Below, piece after piece: positions 52,314-61,523 of a stretch of 64,000 nt of DNA. The stretch comes from Cytobacillus oceanisediminis 2691. Lineage in GTDB: Bacteria > Bacillota > Bacilli > Bacillales > Cytobacillaceae. The notes under the pieces are model-generated. The model was given only the letters and a program-made list of their open reading frames with translations. It had not been told where the DNA came from and did no database searches. The DNA lies in assembly GCF_000294775.2 (NCBI RefSeq), contig NZ_CP015506.1, positions 3,075,501 through 3,139,500 of the forward strand. The letters run 5' to 3'. Made by a program: the position numbers and the translations under genes. Within the stretch, counting starts at the first letter, position 1. Each line of letters begins with the position of its first letter.

Positions 52314-52871
52314 ATGAAGACTACTCGATATTTAGCCGATGTCGTTCAAGAATTAAATCAAACGGTACACTTAATCTCTGATTAAGAAGCAGAGAAATTA
52401 GTAAACCAGATTTTAGAATCCAAGAAAATCTTTGTGGCTGGTGCTGGCAGATCTGGATTGATGGGTAAATCTTTCGGAATGCGAATGATGCACATGGGGA
52501 TTGATGCTTATGTGGTTGGTGAAACAGTAACAGCTAATTTAGAAAAGGACGATTTATTAATCATTGGTTCTGGTTCAGGTGAAACCAAAACCTTAGTTGC
52601 CATTGCTGAAAAAGCTAAAAGCTTAGGAGGTACAGTCGCAGCTATAACCATTTCCCCAGAATCAACCATTGGAGAATTAGCTGATATTATTGTTAAATTA
52701 CCGGGAGTAACGAAAGACCAGTCTGAAGGTAATTACAAGACCATTCAACCAATGGGATCTCTATTTGAGCAGACGATGTTGTTATTTTATGATGCCTTAA
52801 TCTTGCGTTTTATGGAGAAAAAAGGCTTAGTTTCTAATAAAATGTATGGTAAACATGCTAATCTCGAATAG
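52314..52871 (+). pseudogene. hxlB: 6-phospho-3-hexuloisomerase copy B with an early nonsense codon
   Basis: Codon 24 is TAA (52383-52385) where copy A has GAA (EAEKLV follows in both). Otherwise intact: KIFVAGAGRSGLMGKSFGMR, IIGSGSGETKTL, QPMGSLFEQTMLLFYDALIL. One base change (G to T) would explain it. A shortened protein from GTG 52434 would lack the first helices and part of the first strand. Recent inactivation or a sequencing error. Confidence 0.8.
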
Positions 52872-53410
52872 ATTAATATAAGTTTTATTTTACCCTACTT
52901 TAAATTATTTAATTAACAAGTTAAATATAAATCTAGAATAGAGCATAGCTAAAATATACAGAAAAGGACACATTTTTTAAGTTTGTGGCCTTTTCTGTAT
53001 ATTAACCGACAGGTAAGACGATCCCTTGTATTTAGGTTTAAGTGTATATTAAATCATATTATTACTCTTTTCTGCTTATCCTTCTTCCACTAACCGCCCT
53101 GTTTGTTCAATAAGAAAAAGCCACCTGTAGGTTTCCCTTTGAAGTCTTAACTGTAATTGAACAGATGGTTTCAGAAACAATTTGTTCATAACAGAGCTCG
53201 CTTTCATTACCAACTCCGTACATTATCCTTGGTCTGCCTTTTGTTCCGATTAATAATAAGTCCATTACCTCTACTTCACCATATCAATGATGGTGCTATG
53301 AAAATCTTTTTGACTACAAATCCTAACGTTTATGGTGAAACTTCCCTTCTAAATATGTCCTTATTTTATAGGAAAATGTTACATCGACAAATAATGGTGT
53401 TTTAATCGAG
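52872..53410. other. Gene-poor stretch after hxlB copy B
   Basis: Contains a strong hairpin (52956-53001), the CGCCCTGTTTGTTCAA-type motif at 53094-53128 also found at 22001-22034, and a piece (53378-53410) duplicated near 60028. No gene. Confidence 0.5.
52956..53001 (+). terminator. Hairpin after hxlB copy B
   Basis: TATACAGAAAAGG / CCTTTTCTGTATA perfect 13-bp arms with CACA/TGTG inside. No long T run; position parallels the hairpin after hxlB copy A. Confidence 0.65.
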
Positions 53411-53923
53411 TCAATTAGTTGGAGTCCTTTTGTAAGGGTCTTTCTTTTCAATAAAGTTCGAAAGCCAAATGGTAGCAGCAAAAACAACCAAATAAGTGAT
53501 ATAAGATAAATACAATTTCCAACCTGTATATGTAAAAACTTGAAACTTTACTGCAATCCATTCTAGAGCAATCGCTACCCCAGCCCAAAAAATAATATAA
53601 AATAGATACTTTAGGCCTTTTGGTTTTTTATATTGATAGAAGTTTACGACAAAGTAAGAAAGAGTAGGGTAAGTTACAAAGTGCAATAATACATCAAATA
53701 ATTCATGCTTTTTATGATCAATCGTAAAGTATAATTCATATGGTTTTACACTAAGGGTAATATCAGCTAACAAAGCAAGAAAAGCATTAAATGTCCAAAT
53801 AATTGTGATGGTAGCAGCAGGCAAGCGTCTAGGTAATATAAACATGAGGGCCCAAGTAAGTATTGTGGAAAAGATAATAAATATTTCATTTGCATCAAAT
53901 TTCTCAGGAAGAGGTAACATCAT
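53411..53923 (-). CDS. CBO0543-like membrane protein
   Basis: 170 residues with about five hydrophobic helices (FIIFSTILTWALMFILPRRL, YLFYIIFWAGVAIALEWIAV, YITYLVVFAATIWLSNFIEK). The HKKHELFDVLLHFVTYPTLS segment is typical of CBO0543-family proteins of spore formers. Start overlaps the end of the next upstream gene by 4 bp. Function unknown. Its 3' end is repeated at 60060-60118. Confidence 0.75.
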   Translation of the reverse strand: MMLPLPEKFDANEIFIIFSTILTWALMFILPRRLPAATITIIWTFNAFLALLADITLSVKPYELYFTIDHKKHELFDVLLHFVTYPTLSYFVVNFYQYKKPKGLKYLFYIIFWAGVAIALEWIAVKFQVFTYTGWKLYLSYITYLVVFAATIWLSNFIEKKDPYKRTPTN

Positions 53924-54402
53924 GAAGTATTCACCTCTTTGTCTCTACAAATAAGTTTTTCTAAATAAAAAGAGTAAATAGCCAATAATAAAATAATCAG
54001 AGTGTATCTCAAATATGAATAAAATACATTCCAATTTACCCATTCCAAATATCCAATATGAACGAAAAATAGTTCAATTGAAATGAGTGCCGTTAAGAAG
54101 ATGAAGAGATGAATAAGTTTACTAAAAATAGTTCTTTTAGAGAACAAAATATAAATAACCCATAAAAGTAACGCTGGCTTGAGTGACAACTCAGGAATTT
54201 TTTGTGTCCAAAAAATTAACTGACTTGGATCTTGCTTTGTAAGTTCTAAATTTAAATTAATGATCAGACCTGTATTTGTAATAAAAATATTGGAGAAAAA
54301 ATAACAGCCCAAGATGTTAGTGACGTTCATTTTCTTCATCAAGATGTATAAGGAAGCAAAGGATAATATTGCTAAAATTAGAAAAAGCCACAATGTTTTC
54401 AT
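53920..54402 (-). CDS. Membrane protein of a CBO0543-like pair
   Basis: About 160 residues from ATG 54402, an uncertain start with weak ribosome site. Helices: MKTLWLFLILAILSFASLYI, LGCYFFSNIFITNTGLIINL, KPALLLWVIYILFSKRTIFS, TLIILLLAIYSFYLEKLICR. Overlaps the downstream gene by 4 bp. A decayed partial copy lies at 60095-60334. Unknown function. Confidence 0.7.
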   Translation of the reverse strand: MKTLWLFLILAILSFASLYILMKKMNVTNILGCYFFSNIFITNTGLIINLNLELTKQDPSQLIFWTQKIPELSLKPALLLWVIYILFSKRTIFSKLIHLFIFLTALISIELFFVHIGYLEWVNWNVFYSYLRYTLIILLLAIYSFYLEKLICRDKEVNTS

Positions 54403-54730
54403 ATTAGCCACCATTTTTATTATCTTGTGCATTATTTTGTACATATAATGTCAAAAAAATACTGCATCTAAAGAAAACAAACAGTAAATGCAAAGCTGAA
54501 TTCATATTTGTTATTCATATACCAGCTAATAGGATGTCAACTTTTGAGGAATAGAAAATCTGATGCATGATGATATTTATGCCTTCCACGAACTTTCTCG
54601 CTTCACTAGGCTGAAAGCCTTTGTAAAATCCAAAGATCACTAAATCCCCTCTCGATTAAAGTCACCTCAGTATAAAAATTAATCCGTTATTCCTATGTAC
54701 AAGTGAAATACTGCTTACCTCCATCGCCTT

Positions 54731-55159
54731 TCATAATAAATCAGTTTCCCATAACCCAAGCTGGCCTTTTGCTGGGATACGTTCATTCAAGATCTTCATG
54801 TCTTGAACCTCCCAAGCATATCCTCCCACAGTAAAGTCTCCTAAAAAATAATCATTTCCTGATACGATTTGTCCATTTTCCAGGACTGCTGATGTCTGAT
54901 TTTTTTCAGTTATCTTCAGACAATTTTCAAGTCGGCCTACAGCAATGATCATTCCGGTCGGAAGGGTCTCTTCTGTATATCCATGCTTACCGAGCAGCGA
55001 ACGGATGGCCACATGCCTGCAGACAGCCTTGTCTATTTTTTTACTTGTATGAATGGCCAGCGGCCCGCGATAATTTGTTTTCCATGACCTTGTTTCAAAT
55101 TCATTCTCTCGAAGGACAAAAAGACTTGCCCAAGGCTGAATCATAGATAATACCTTCAT
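54731..55159 (-). CDS. ASCH domain protein
   Basis: 142 residues from ATG 55159. MKVLSMIQPWASLFVLRENE, TRSWKTNYRGPLAIHTSKKI, and GDFTVGGYAWEVQDMKILNE with GQLGLW are the ASCH beta-barrel signatures. ASCH proteins bind or modify RNA; related members are amidohydrolases on modified nucleosides. A longer upstream start (55228) has no better ribosome site. Confidence 0.85.
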   Translation of the reverse strand: MKVLSMIQPWASLFVLRENEFETRSWKTNYRGPLAIHTSKKIDKAVCRHVAIRSLLGKHGYTEETLPTGMIIAVGRLENCLKITEKNQTSAVLENGQIVSGNDYFLGDFTVGGYAWEVQDMKILNERIPAKGQLGLWETDLL

Positions 55160-55239
55160 TCTCACGGCCACCAATCTATAAAGTTTCGTTTGTCTTATCG
55201 TGTCCGTAGAGAAGAATATTATTAGCAAAATGGGGGTGG

Positions 55240-55644
55240 AACCCTAGAAAAACGTATGTCCTTCCCGCTTGCTGTAGTTGACGCTGCTAAAAAAGCAGTT
55301 TCAATAATGCTTCAAAGGCAGCAATTATCAATTTTTCAAAGAGCTTATCAAAGGCCTATGCCGCACAGGGAATATTGGTGAATACTGTGTCACCAGCATT
55401 TATCATGACAACAATGCTGGAAAAACTATTAAAAGATAATGCGAAGAGCTGAGTATATCCTATGAAGAAGCTACTCAACAATTTTTAAAGGAAAACCGTC
55501 CACATGTCGAAGTAAAACAGCCTGGAACAGTTGATGAAGCAGCGTCTGCTGTTGTTTATCTCGCTTCTGAACAGGCTTCCTTTATTAATGGTGTAAACAT
55601 TCGTGTAGATGGCGGCTCAGTTGCGAGTATATTAATTAACTAAT
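55240..55644 (+). pseudogene. SDR family oxidoreductase, decayed
   Basis: In several frames: SKSLSKAYAAQGILVNTVSP, IMTTMLEKLLKDNAK, SYEEATQQFLKENRPHVEVK, and the good C-terminal block DEAASAVVYLASEQASFING ending RVDGGSVASI. At least two frameshifts; cofactor domain lost. Confidence 0.75.
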
Positions 55645-55667
55645 TTATAAGAAAAAAAATTAAACAA

Positions 55668-55700
55668 AAAAGGCTATCTTTTATCGATAGCCGCTTTTTT
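55668..55700 (+). terminator. Terminator after the SDR relic
   Basis: AAAAGGCTATC-TTTTATC-GATAGCCGCTTTTTT. Probably the former terminator of the SDR gene, also usable on the minus strand. Confidence 0.8.
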
Positions 55701-55705
55701 GTTTA

Positions 55706-55800
55706 GATTACACTAATCTGTTTCCGCCCGTTTTCTTTAGATATGTATAAAGCTTTATCAGCCCGAGATAGTAAAAAATGCTTCGTGTCACCTTTCTATA
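55706..55800 (-). pseudogene. C-terminal remnant of a GGDEF diguanylate cyclase
   Basis: About 28 residues, SRADKALYISKENGRKQISV before the stop, match the conserved AD-x-ALYxSKxNGRN end of GGDEF domains. Nothing upstream survives. Confidence 0.55.
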
Positions 55801-56279
55801 TTCTATAACACAAAACTGTATTTGATTTTCCTTTGAATAGTCCTTGGGATAATTAGTAAACATGCTTGGAGTTTACAGTTATTTATGATACGGTTCTCCT
55901 TGGTGCATCTAAATTAGTTTTTCTAAATTAGAGTAAAAAGTCTAGCACTCGTTAACTAGATGCTAGACTCTTTGATTCAATTATTTTTACTATAAGAAAA
56001 TAAAATAGAAAACTTTCCTGTGGGGATTGTGAATGGAGAAAGGCATAAAACAAATTAGTGAACCCTACTGTACCTCCTTTCTTAATTAGGTTTAGGAGAT
56101 TAACCCCATAATTTAGATTGAAATTTCCAGTGATAGTAGTACCTTTAGGGAAACAATTTCAATTAGTTGGGATTTAATTTACAATTTTTTTATCGAAAGC
56201 CAATTAAGAACCAGGCACTAGAAAAAATTTTAATCATATATTAGGTGATATCCCGTGCGAAATTTTTGAGGAGGATATC
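55801..56279. other. Gene-poor stretch before the MRJP-family gene
   Basis: Contains a repeat copy at 55881-55899 and a hairpin AGTCTAGCA / TGCTAGACT (55939-55969). No gene seen. Confidence 0.5.
55881..55899 (+). repeat. Dispersed repeat, copy 1
   Basis: ATTTATGATACGGTTCTCC; one of five copies of the consensus ATTTRTGRTACGGTTCWCC. Confidence 0.55.
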
Positions 56280-57377
56280 ATGAAACCTATGTTACCTATG
56301 GAAAAATATTTCGGTAAGTTAGAACTAGTCTATGTATTTTATGGGGCTATGCCGACAGGCGTTAGTGTATCAGAAACTGGTCGTATTTTCATTTGCTTTC
56401 CGAAATGGGGAGACGACGTTAAATTCACAGTGGCGGAAATTGTTGGGGATACTTTGCAGCCTTATCCTAGTTTAGAAACCAATTTTGGTAATCAAGGTAA
56501 TATCACAATGTCTTTCATCAGTGTCCAAAGTGTAGTTGCGGATGGAAGGGGAACACTTTGGGTATTGGATACAGCGGCACCGAATTTTTCTGTACCAATT
56601 AAAGGAGGGGCAAAATTAGTCGCTATTGATTTAAAAACTAATACAATAAGAAAAGTATATACCTTTACAGAAGATGTTGTCCTGCCAACAACTTATCTGA
56701 ATGATGTCCGATTTGATTTTCGTGTTGGAAAAGCGGGTTATGCATATATAACGGATTCATCTTCCAAAGGACCAGGAGCTATTATCGTTGTAGATTTAGC
56801 AAATGGAAACGCGTTTAGACGGTTGAATGGAGCAAATTCAACTTCACCCGATCCTTATTTTTTACCGAAAGTAGAAGGTAAAATTTTGATGAACCGAAAC
56901 AAAGATGGTTCAACGTCTCCATTTAGATTGGCGTCTGATGGTATAGCGATTTCTCCCGATGGAAAGATTTTATTTTTTTGTCCACTTACCAGTCGGCATT
57001 TATTTTCGATCTCAACAGAAGCTCTAAGAGACAGAACGATACCTGACATGGATTTATTTTATCAGGTGGAGTACCGGGGAGAAAAAGGTGCGTCTGATGG
57101 AATGATCACTGGGGCAAAAGGAACCATTTATGCTGGAGACTATGAAAACAACAGTATTCGAAAGATATTGCAGAATGGCATAATGGAAACAATCGCTCAT
57201 GATCCGAGAATTTTATGGCCAGATACTTTTTCAATTGGGCCGGATCAATACTTATATGTCATTGTGAACCAATTACATCGGCAGGCAAGGTTTCATTACG
57301 GAAAAGACCTTCGACAGAAACCTTATAGTTTACTACGTATGAAAATTGATGAATTCCCTGCTCCTACTTTTTCGTAA
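56280..57377 (+). CDS. Major royal jelly protein/Yellow family protein
   Basis: 365 residues, AGGAGG before the ATG. Six-bladed propeller of the MRJP/Yellow family: MPTGVSVSETGRIFICFPKW, DGRGTLWVLDTAAPNFSVPI, YLNDVRFDFRVGKAGYAYIT, DGIAISPDGKILFFCPLTSR, and SDGMITGAKGTIYAGDYENN. No signal peptide, unlike insect members and many bacterial relatives, so a cytoplasmic lactonase or dopachrome-tautomerase-like role is possible. Solitary gene with terminator. Sporadic presence in bacteria suggests transfer, but base use is like the surroundings. Confidence 0.85.
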   Translation: MKPMLPMEKYFGKLELVYVFYGAMPTGVSVSETGRIFICFPKWGDDVKFTVAEIVGDTLQPYPSLETNFGNQGNITMSFISVQSVVADGRGTLWVLDTAAPNFSVPIKGGAKLVAIDLKTNTIRKVYTFTEDVVLPTTYLNDVRFDFRVGKAGYAYITDSSSKGPGAIIVVDLANGNAFRRLNGANSTSPDPYFLPKVEGKILMNRNKDGSTSPFRLASDGIAISPDGKILFFCPLTSRHLFSISTEALRDRTIPDMDLFYQVEYRGEKGASDGMITGAKGTIYAGDYENNSIRKILQNGIMETIAHDPRILWPDTFSIGPDQYLYVIVNQLHRQARFHYGKDLRQKPYSLLRMKIDEFPAPTFS

Positions 57378-57418
57378 TAAATGCTGCAAATGTAAATAAA
57401 GCTTAATGATAATAGGCG

Positions 57419-57455
57419 AAAAAGACAGATTCTAAATATAGAGTCTTTCTTTTTA
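57419..57455 (+). terminator. Terminator of the MRJP-family gene
   Basis: AAAAAGACAGATTCTA-AATA-TAGAGTCTTTCTTTTT. Confidence 0.75.
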
Positions 57456-57588
57456 TTTTTGAAAAAAATAAAATACCCCACTCAAAAATGAGCAGGGCAG
57501 ATAAAACACTAAAACTTAGCAATAATGAATTGGTTTAACAGTTTTCTTCGTTATAATAGCCTTTTTTATAATATTTTTCCCAATAATT

Positions 57589-57650
57589 ACCTCTACTCTT
57601 TGCTTTACCACTATTTGTTGTACGGTTCACGTAAAAGTTCTAAGTGAGGT
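57589..57650. repeat. Dispersed palindromic repeat, copy 2 (complete)
   Basis: Outer arms ACCTCTACT / AAGTGAGGT, core ATTTGTTGTACGGTTCACG with inner TACG-GTTCA-CGTA. Confidence 0.6.
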
Positions 57651-57671
57651 TTGAAAGGTTCCCTTCGGCTA

Positions 57672-58043
57672 TTAACGGACAATAGTTGGACCAACTAATG
57701 CTTCTGGTTTTTCTCCCAAAGCCAACTTGCTAATATTAGCATAGCTGAGCTGTTTATACGTTTTGAGTAACTGTTGTAAATCAAGGAATTTTTTATCTGT
57801 TTTTAAATTTTCGATTTCCCGATAATAGACAGACAAAACATAATCATCTTTTGACGCTGAATTGAATTTACCTGGGTCTTCATCCATAATTAATGCACCC
57901 ATATATTGATATCCAAACTGTAATTGACGAGTCAGTTTAATGATATTTATAAATTTTCTATAAATAGATGGTTTTGCGTCTTTTAAATTTCCGATTGCCA
58001 TTTGCGCATTTTTCAATTGGTCGTAACTCGATGTTGTCAGCAT
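57672..58043 (-). CDS. Hypothetical protein (123 aa)
   Basis: MLTTSSYDQLKNAQMAIGNL, KPSIYRKFINIIKLTRQLQF, GYQYMGALIMDEDPGKFNSA. Helical, basic, soluble. Good ribosome site (AGGAGAG). Lies downstream of the thioesterase gene in the same direction, 24 bp apart, so probably one transcript. Not recognised. Confidence 0.65.
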   Translation of the reverse strand: MLTTSSYDQLKNAQMAIGNLKDAKPSIYRKFINIIKLTRQLQFGYQYMGALIMDEDPGKFNSASKDDYVLSVYYREIENLKTDKKFLDLQQLLKTYKQLSYANISKLALGEKPEALVGPTIVR

Positions 58044-58067
58044 AATATCTCTCCTTTTTGATTCGTA

Positions 58068-58583
58068 TTAGTCCCATGGTTTATCCAGTGAAAGTTTGGA
58101 CACGAGTTCTTTATTTTTTTGTCTTTTTAGCTTGCGAACTCTTTCACGTTCTTTTCCCGTTTCATAGAGAAATTTTTCTTCCTCTGTTTCTGGAATAACA
58201 GTTGGCACTTCTATCGGTCTTTTATCTTGGTCTAGAGGTACAAAAGTTAAGAATGCAGTAGCTGCGATTCTGCGGTTTCCAGTTTCAAGATTTTCGGCAA
58301 TTACTTTACAGAAAATCTCCATTGACTTTTTACCTGTATAGCTGACAAATGATTCTATACAGACCGAATCACTTTGTCGAATCGGTTCGAGGAAATTTAC
58401 TGAGTCGGTCGATGCAGTAACACATTCCTTTACCCGTGAATGCCTGCGAGCGGAAAGCGTCGCACAAGCATCCATCTTCTTCATTAGAACTCCACCAAAT
58501 AATGTATGATAGTTGTTCAAATCATTAATGAGTACTTGATCCGTCTGAACAACACGCGTTTCTTTAACTTTTTTAGCTTCCAT
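58068..58583 (-). CDS. Acyl-CoA thioesterase, hotdog fold (YkhA-like)
   Basis: 171 residues. VQTDQVLINDLNNYHTLFGG, LMKKMDACATLSARRHSRVK, SVNFLEPIRQSDSVCIESFV and AATAFLTFVPLDQDKRP: the hotdog helix and G-G-xLMxxMDxxA signature of YkhA/YciA thioesterases. Hydrolyses acyl-CoA, probably medium or long chain. Basic C-terminal tail from residue 140. Confidence 0.9.
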   Translation of the reverse strand: MEAKKVKETRVVQTDQVLINDLNNYHTLFGGVLMKKMDACATLSARRHSRVKECVTASTDSVNFLEPIRQSDSVCIESFVSYTGKKSMEIFCKVIAENLETGNRRIAATAFLTFVPLDQDKRPIEVPTVIPETEEEKFLYETGKERERVRKLKRQKNKELVSKLSLDKPWD

Positions 58584-58755
58584 GAATTACTACCACCCTA
58601 TTTAAAAATACATTGAAGCGTTCGCCTCATATGCATTAGCTTTTTCACAAGGACAATTATAATATGACTATAGTGGGAAGATACAATGCCAATCCCATAT
58701 ACAATTCATAACAAAACAGTATGTAAGCGCTCTTTAGCCTATACAATTAAAAAAA

Positions 58756-58781
58756 CCTCCCCTCTTAAACAAGGGGAAGCC
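58756..58781 (-). terminator. Terminator after the LysR gene
   Basis: Minus strand GCTTCCCC-N10-GGGGAGGT followed by TTTTTTT, 25 bp past the LysR stop. Confidence 0.8.
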
Positions 58782-58805
58782 TTCTAATTTTTGACTTATT
58801 CTAGA

Positions 58806-59717
58806 TTATGAATCATGGTTATGATTAGCTGTCGACAGCTTTACTTTGGCAAATCGGATAAATTCTTTCGCAACCTGTGATAAATATGCATCTTTTTTCC
58901 AGATCATCGCTAGATTCCATTCGATTGTCGGATTGGTTACGGTTATAGTCCGAAAATCATTTGCTAGTTCTAAACATGTATTCTCAGGCAGCAATGTAAT
59001 ACCTATATTGTAAGCAACTAATTCTTGAATAAAATCTAATTGTGATGTTTCCGAAATAATTATCGGTTGAAAACCAGCTTCTCTGCAAGCAGTGGTGACA
59101 AGGTTTCTTAACTCAAAATCCCGGTTGAACATAATAAAGCTCTCTTCTTTAAGCTCTTCCAATGACACTTCCTGTTTCCCGGCAAGACGATGAGACGAGG
59201 GTACAACTAGTTTCAATTCCTCATTAACAAACATATAATAGTCGAAATCATCAATTTTATCTGGAAGAACGACAACCCCAAAATCTAGCAAGCCATTTAT
59301 AACCTTCTCTTCAATCGGCTTAGATCCATGCTCCTCCAATTGAAATGTAACCTCTGGATATTTTTCATGAAACGAAGCAATCAGTTGTGAGAAGAAAATG
59401 GAATTGGTAATCGCAGGGAGCCCAATACGGACATGGCTCTTTTTCAGCATGAACATCTTACCAAGTTCCGCATCCAATAGTTGCAACTGCTTTTCAATTG
59501 TTAATGCATGTTTTTTTAGAATAAATCCTGCATCTGTTAATATCAGCTTTTTTCTTGTACGAATAAATAGCTGTGTACCAAGTTCAACCTCTAATGATTT
59601 GATAATTCTACTGAGGGCAGGCTGCGTAATGAACAGATTTTCAGCTGCAATAGTGAAATTGCCAGTACGTGTAACTTCAATAAAACACTCCAAATGTTTA
59701 ATTTCCAATTTCATCAA
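58806..59717 (-). CDS. LysR family transcriptional regulator
   Basis: 303 residues. N-terminal HTH (FIEVTRTGNFTIAAENLFIT then QPALSRIIKSLEVELGTQLF) and a periplasmic-binding-like effector domain with HVRIGLPAITNSIFFSQLIA. Resembles CidR/YwqM-type LysR proteins. The target is unclear because the next genes are not divergent; thioesterase genes lie downstream beyond a terminator. Confidence 0.9.
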   Translation of the reverse strand: MMKLEIKHLECFIEVTRTGNFTIAAENLFITQPALSRIIKSLEVELGTQLFIRTRKKLILTDAGFILKKHALTIEKQLQLLDAELGKMFMLKKSHVRIGLPAITNSIFFSQLIASFHEKYPEVTFQLEEHGSKPIEEKVINGLLDFGVVVLPDKIDDFDYYMFVNEELKLVVPSSHRLAGKQEVSLEELKEESFIMFNRDFELRNLVTTACREAGFQPIIISETSQLDFIQELVAYNIGITLLPENTCLELANDFRTITVTNPTIEWNLAMIWKKDAYLSQVAKEFIRFAKVKLSTANHNHDS

Positions 59718-60094
59718 ACACCTTATATACTTTTTTAAGATAATTTATTCTACCACACTTTTTACTTTGGCAACCTCGCTTGTGATTTATCAAAAAGGCA
59801 AATCAATATTTTTGAAAAAACCTCATTTTCTTATGGTACGGTTCACCGTAAAGTATCTAAATGAGGATTATCTATATTATTGAGAGGTAGTTTTTTACAT
59901 AACTACCCTTTCTTTAATATCTATAATCATACAGAATTCAATCATAAAATCTATTCTAAGAATGCCGTTAAATCCATAGGTTTCCTTTGGATTCCTAACT
60001 GTAATTGATTTCAAATAAATAAAATGCTACATCGACAAATAGTGTGATCTAATTGAATCAACTAGTTGAAGTCCATTTGTAAGGGTGCTTCTTT
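59718..60094. other. Gene-poor stretch with repeat and duplicated tail
   Basis: Contains the palindromic repeat copy 3 at 59821-59866 and a segment from about 60028 duplicating 53378-53467. No intact gene. Confidence 0.5.
59821..59866. repeat. Dispersed palindromic repeat, copy 3 (complete)
   Basis: Outer arms CCTCATTT / AAATGAGG and inner ACGGT-TC-ACCGT around the core TTATGGTACGGTTCACC. The clearest example of the element. Confidence 0.65.
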
Positions 60095-60334
60095 TCAACA
60101 AAGTTCGAAAGCCAAATTAATATGAACGAAATAAATTTCATTTGAAACAAGGGCTGTTAAGAAGATGAAGAAATAAAGAAGTTTACTAAAAATAGTTCTA
60201 TAAGAGAACAAAATATAAATTATCCATAAAAGTAACGCTGGCTTGAGTGACAACTCAGGAATTTTTTGTGTCCAAAAAATTAATTGACTTGATGGATCTT
60301 GCTTTGTTAATTTATATGTAATTATTTTATACAT
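60060..60334 (-). pseudogene. Decayed chimeric copy of the CBO0543-like gene pair
   Basis: The left part repeats the 3' end of the 53411 gene; from 60119 the frame reads TKQDPSSQLIFWTQKIPELS, LKPALLLWIIYILFSYRTIF, matching the 53920 gene (TKQDPSQLIFWTQKIPELSL). The bases between these parts are deleted. Confidence 0.8.
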
Positions 60335-60492
60335 AAAGTGTCAAAAATACACGGTATCTAAAGAAAACAAACGTAACTGATAAGCATTTTCTTTCTTAAG
60401 CAAGAATCAATAGAAGCCAAAAATATGCAAGTTTTATTCATAACTTGTTTCATTTTTGGCTTTTATTTTCCCAAGAATAAAAACCCTCATTT

Positions 60493-60512
60493 ATTTATGG
60501 TACGGTTCATCC
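60493..60512 (+). repeat. Dispersed repeat, copy 4 (one arm)
   Basis: ATTTATGGTACGGTTCATCC preceded by CCTCATTT; the mirrored arm is missing. Confidence 0.55.
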
Positions 60513-60607
60513 AAATTCGTTGGTAATATATATGAACAACTTAAAATTCTATTATTATGTATAATATTACTATGGAAAAATAAGTTATCTACTATGGAGA
60601 TTGTATT

Positions 60608-61471
60608 ATGACAAAAAATGAATCTGCCAATTTCGTGTTGCATGCAAAAAGTGAACAGTTTTACTGGGAAGGGATTGGTCAACTGTCTCTTAAAACATTC
60701 TTTAATGGTAAAGCCCATTATAAGACTAACAAAGGCTTTTTTGCTGTTGAAGAGAGTAGATACCTTCTCCTCAATGAGGGTGAGTACACTATATCAATTG
60801 ATGAACCTAAAGTTGTAGAATCCTTTTGTCTTTTCTTTAAAGATGGGTTTGCAGAAGAAGTCCTTCATTCCTTCAAAGAAACTAATGATCGTCTTCTAAG
60901 CGATCCGTTTAAGGATACAAGTTCTATTGGTTTTTTTGAAAAAACCTATCATAAAAATAATGCTCTATCTTCTCAACTGGAAAATTTTATGCAGATATTA
61001 CCTAGTCTTGAGATTGATTCCATTGGTTATGAGGAACAATTTCATAAGATAATGTATTCTATTTTAAATGAACACTTTAATACATATAAAGAAATTGAAT
61101 CATTACATGCAATTCGTAATTCTACACGTGAAGAATTATATAGAAGGGTAAGTATTGCACATGATTATATTAGATCATATTTTAATCAACCTATAAAACT
61201 AGATGAAGTTGCTAGAGTTGCTTGTTTATCACCTAACCATTTATTAAGAAATTACAATCAAATATACGGCAGAACACCTCATCAGCATATTTCAGAATTT
61301 AGAATACAAAAAGCAAAGCAACTATTATCAAAAGCAGATAAAAATATGACTGATATAACCTTTATACTTGGATTTCAAAACCCTGTGTCCTTTAGTAAAA
61401 TGTTTAAACAACATGTTGGTATATCTCCTATAGAATATCGAAAAAAGGTGATATTGGATAAGAAAAATTAG
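60608..61471 (+). CDS. AraC family transcriptional regulator
   Basis: 287 residues. N-terminal cupin-like sensing part (YYKTNKGF region to about 120), then two HTH motifs: LDEVARVACLSPNHLLRNYN and ITFILGFQNPVSFSKMFKQH, with GISPIEYRKK at the end. Probably controls the VOC gene starting 52 bp downstream. ATG 60608 follows TATGGAGA. Confidence 0.9.
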   Translation: MTKNESANFVLHAKSEQFYWEGIGQLSLKTFFNGKAHYKTNKGFFAVEESRYLLLNEGEYTISIDEPKVVESFCLFFKDGFAEEVLHSFKETNDRLLSDPFKDTSSIGFFEKTYHKNNALSSQLENFMQILPSLEIDSIGYEEQFHKIMYSILNEHFNTYKEIESLHAIRNSTREELYRRVSIAHDYIRSYFNQPIKLDEVARVACLSPNHLLRNYNQIYGRTPHQHISEFRIQKAKQLLSKADKNMTDITFILGFQNPVSFSKMFKQHVGISPIEYRKKVILDKKN

Positions 61472-61523
61472 AGGAAATTATTTATGCTTACCTTGAATAG
61501 ATATTTGAAAGGAGAAATGTATT

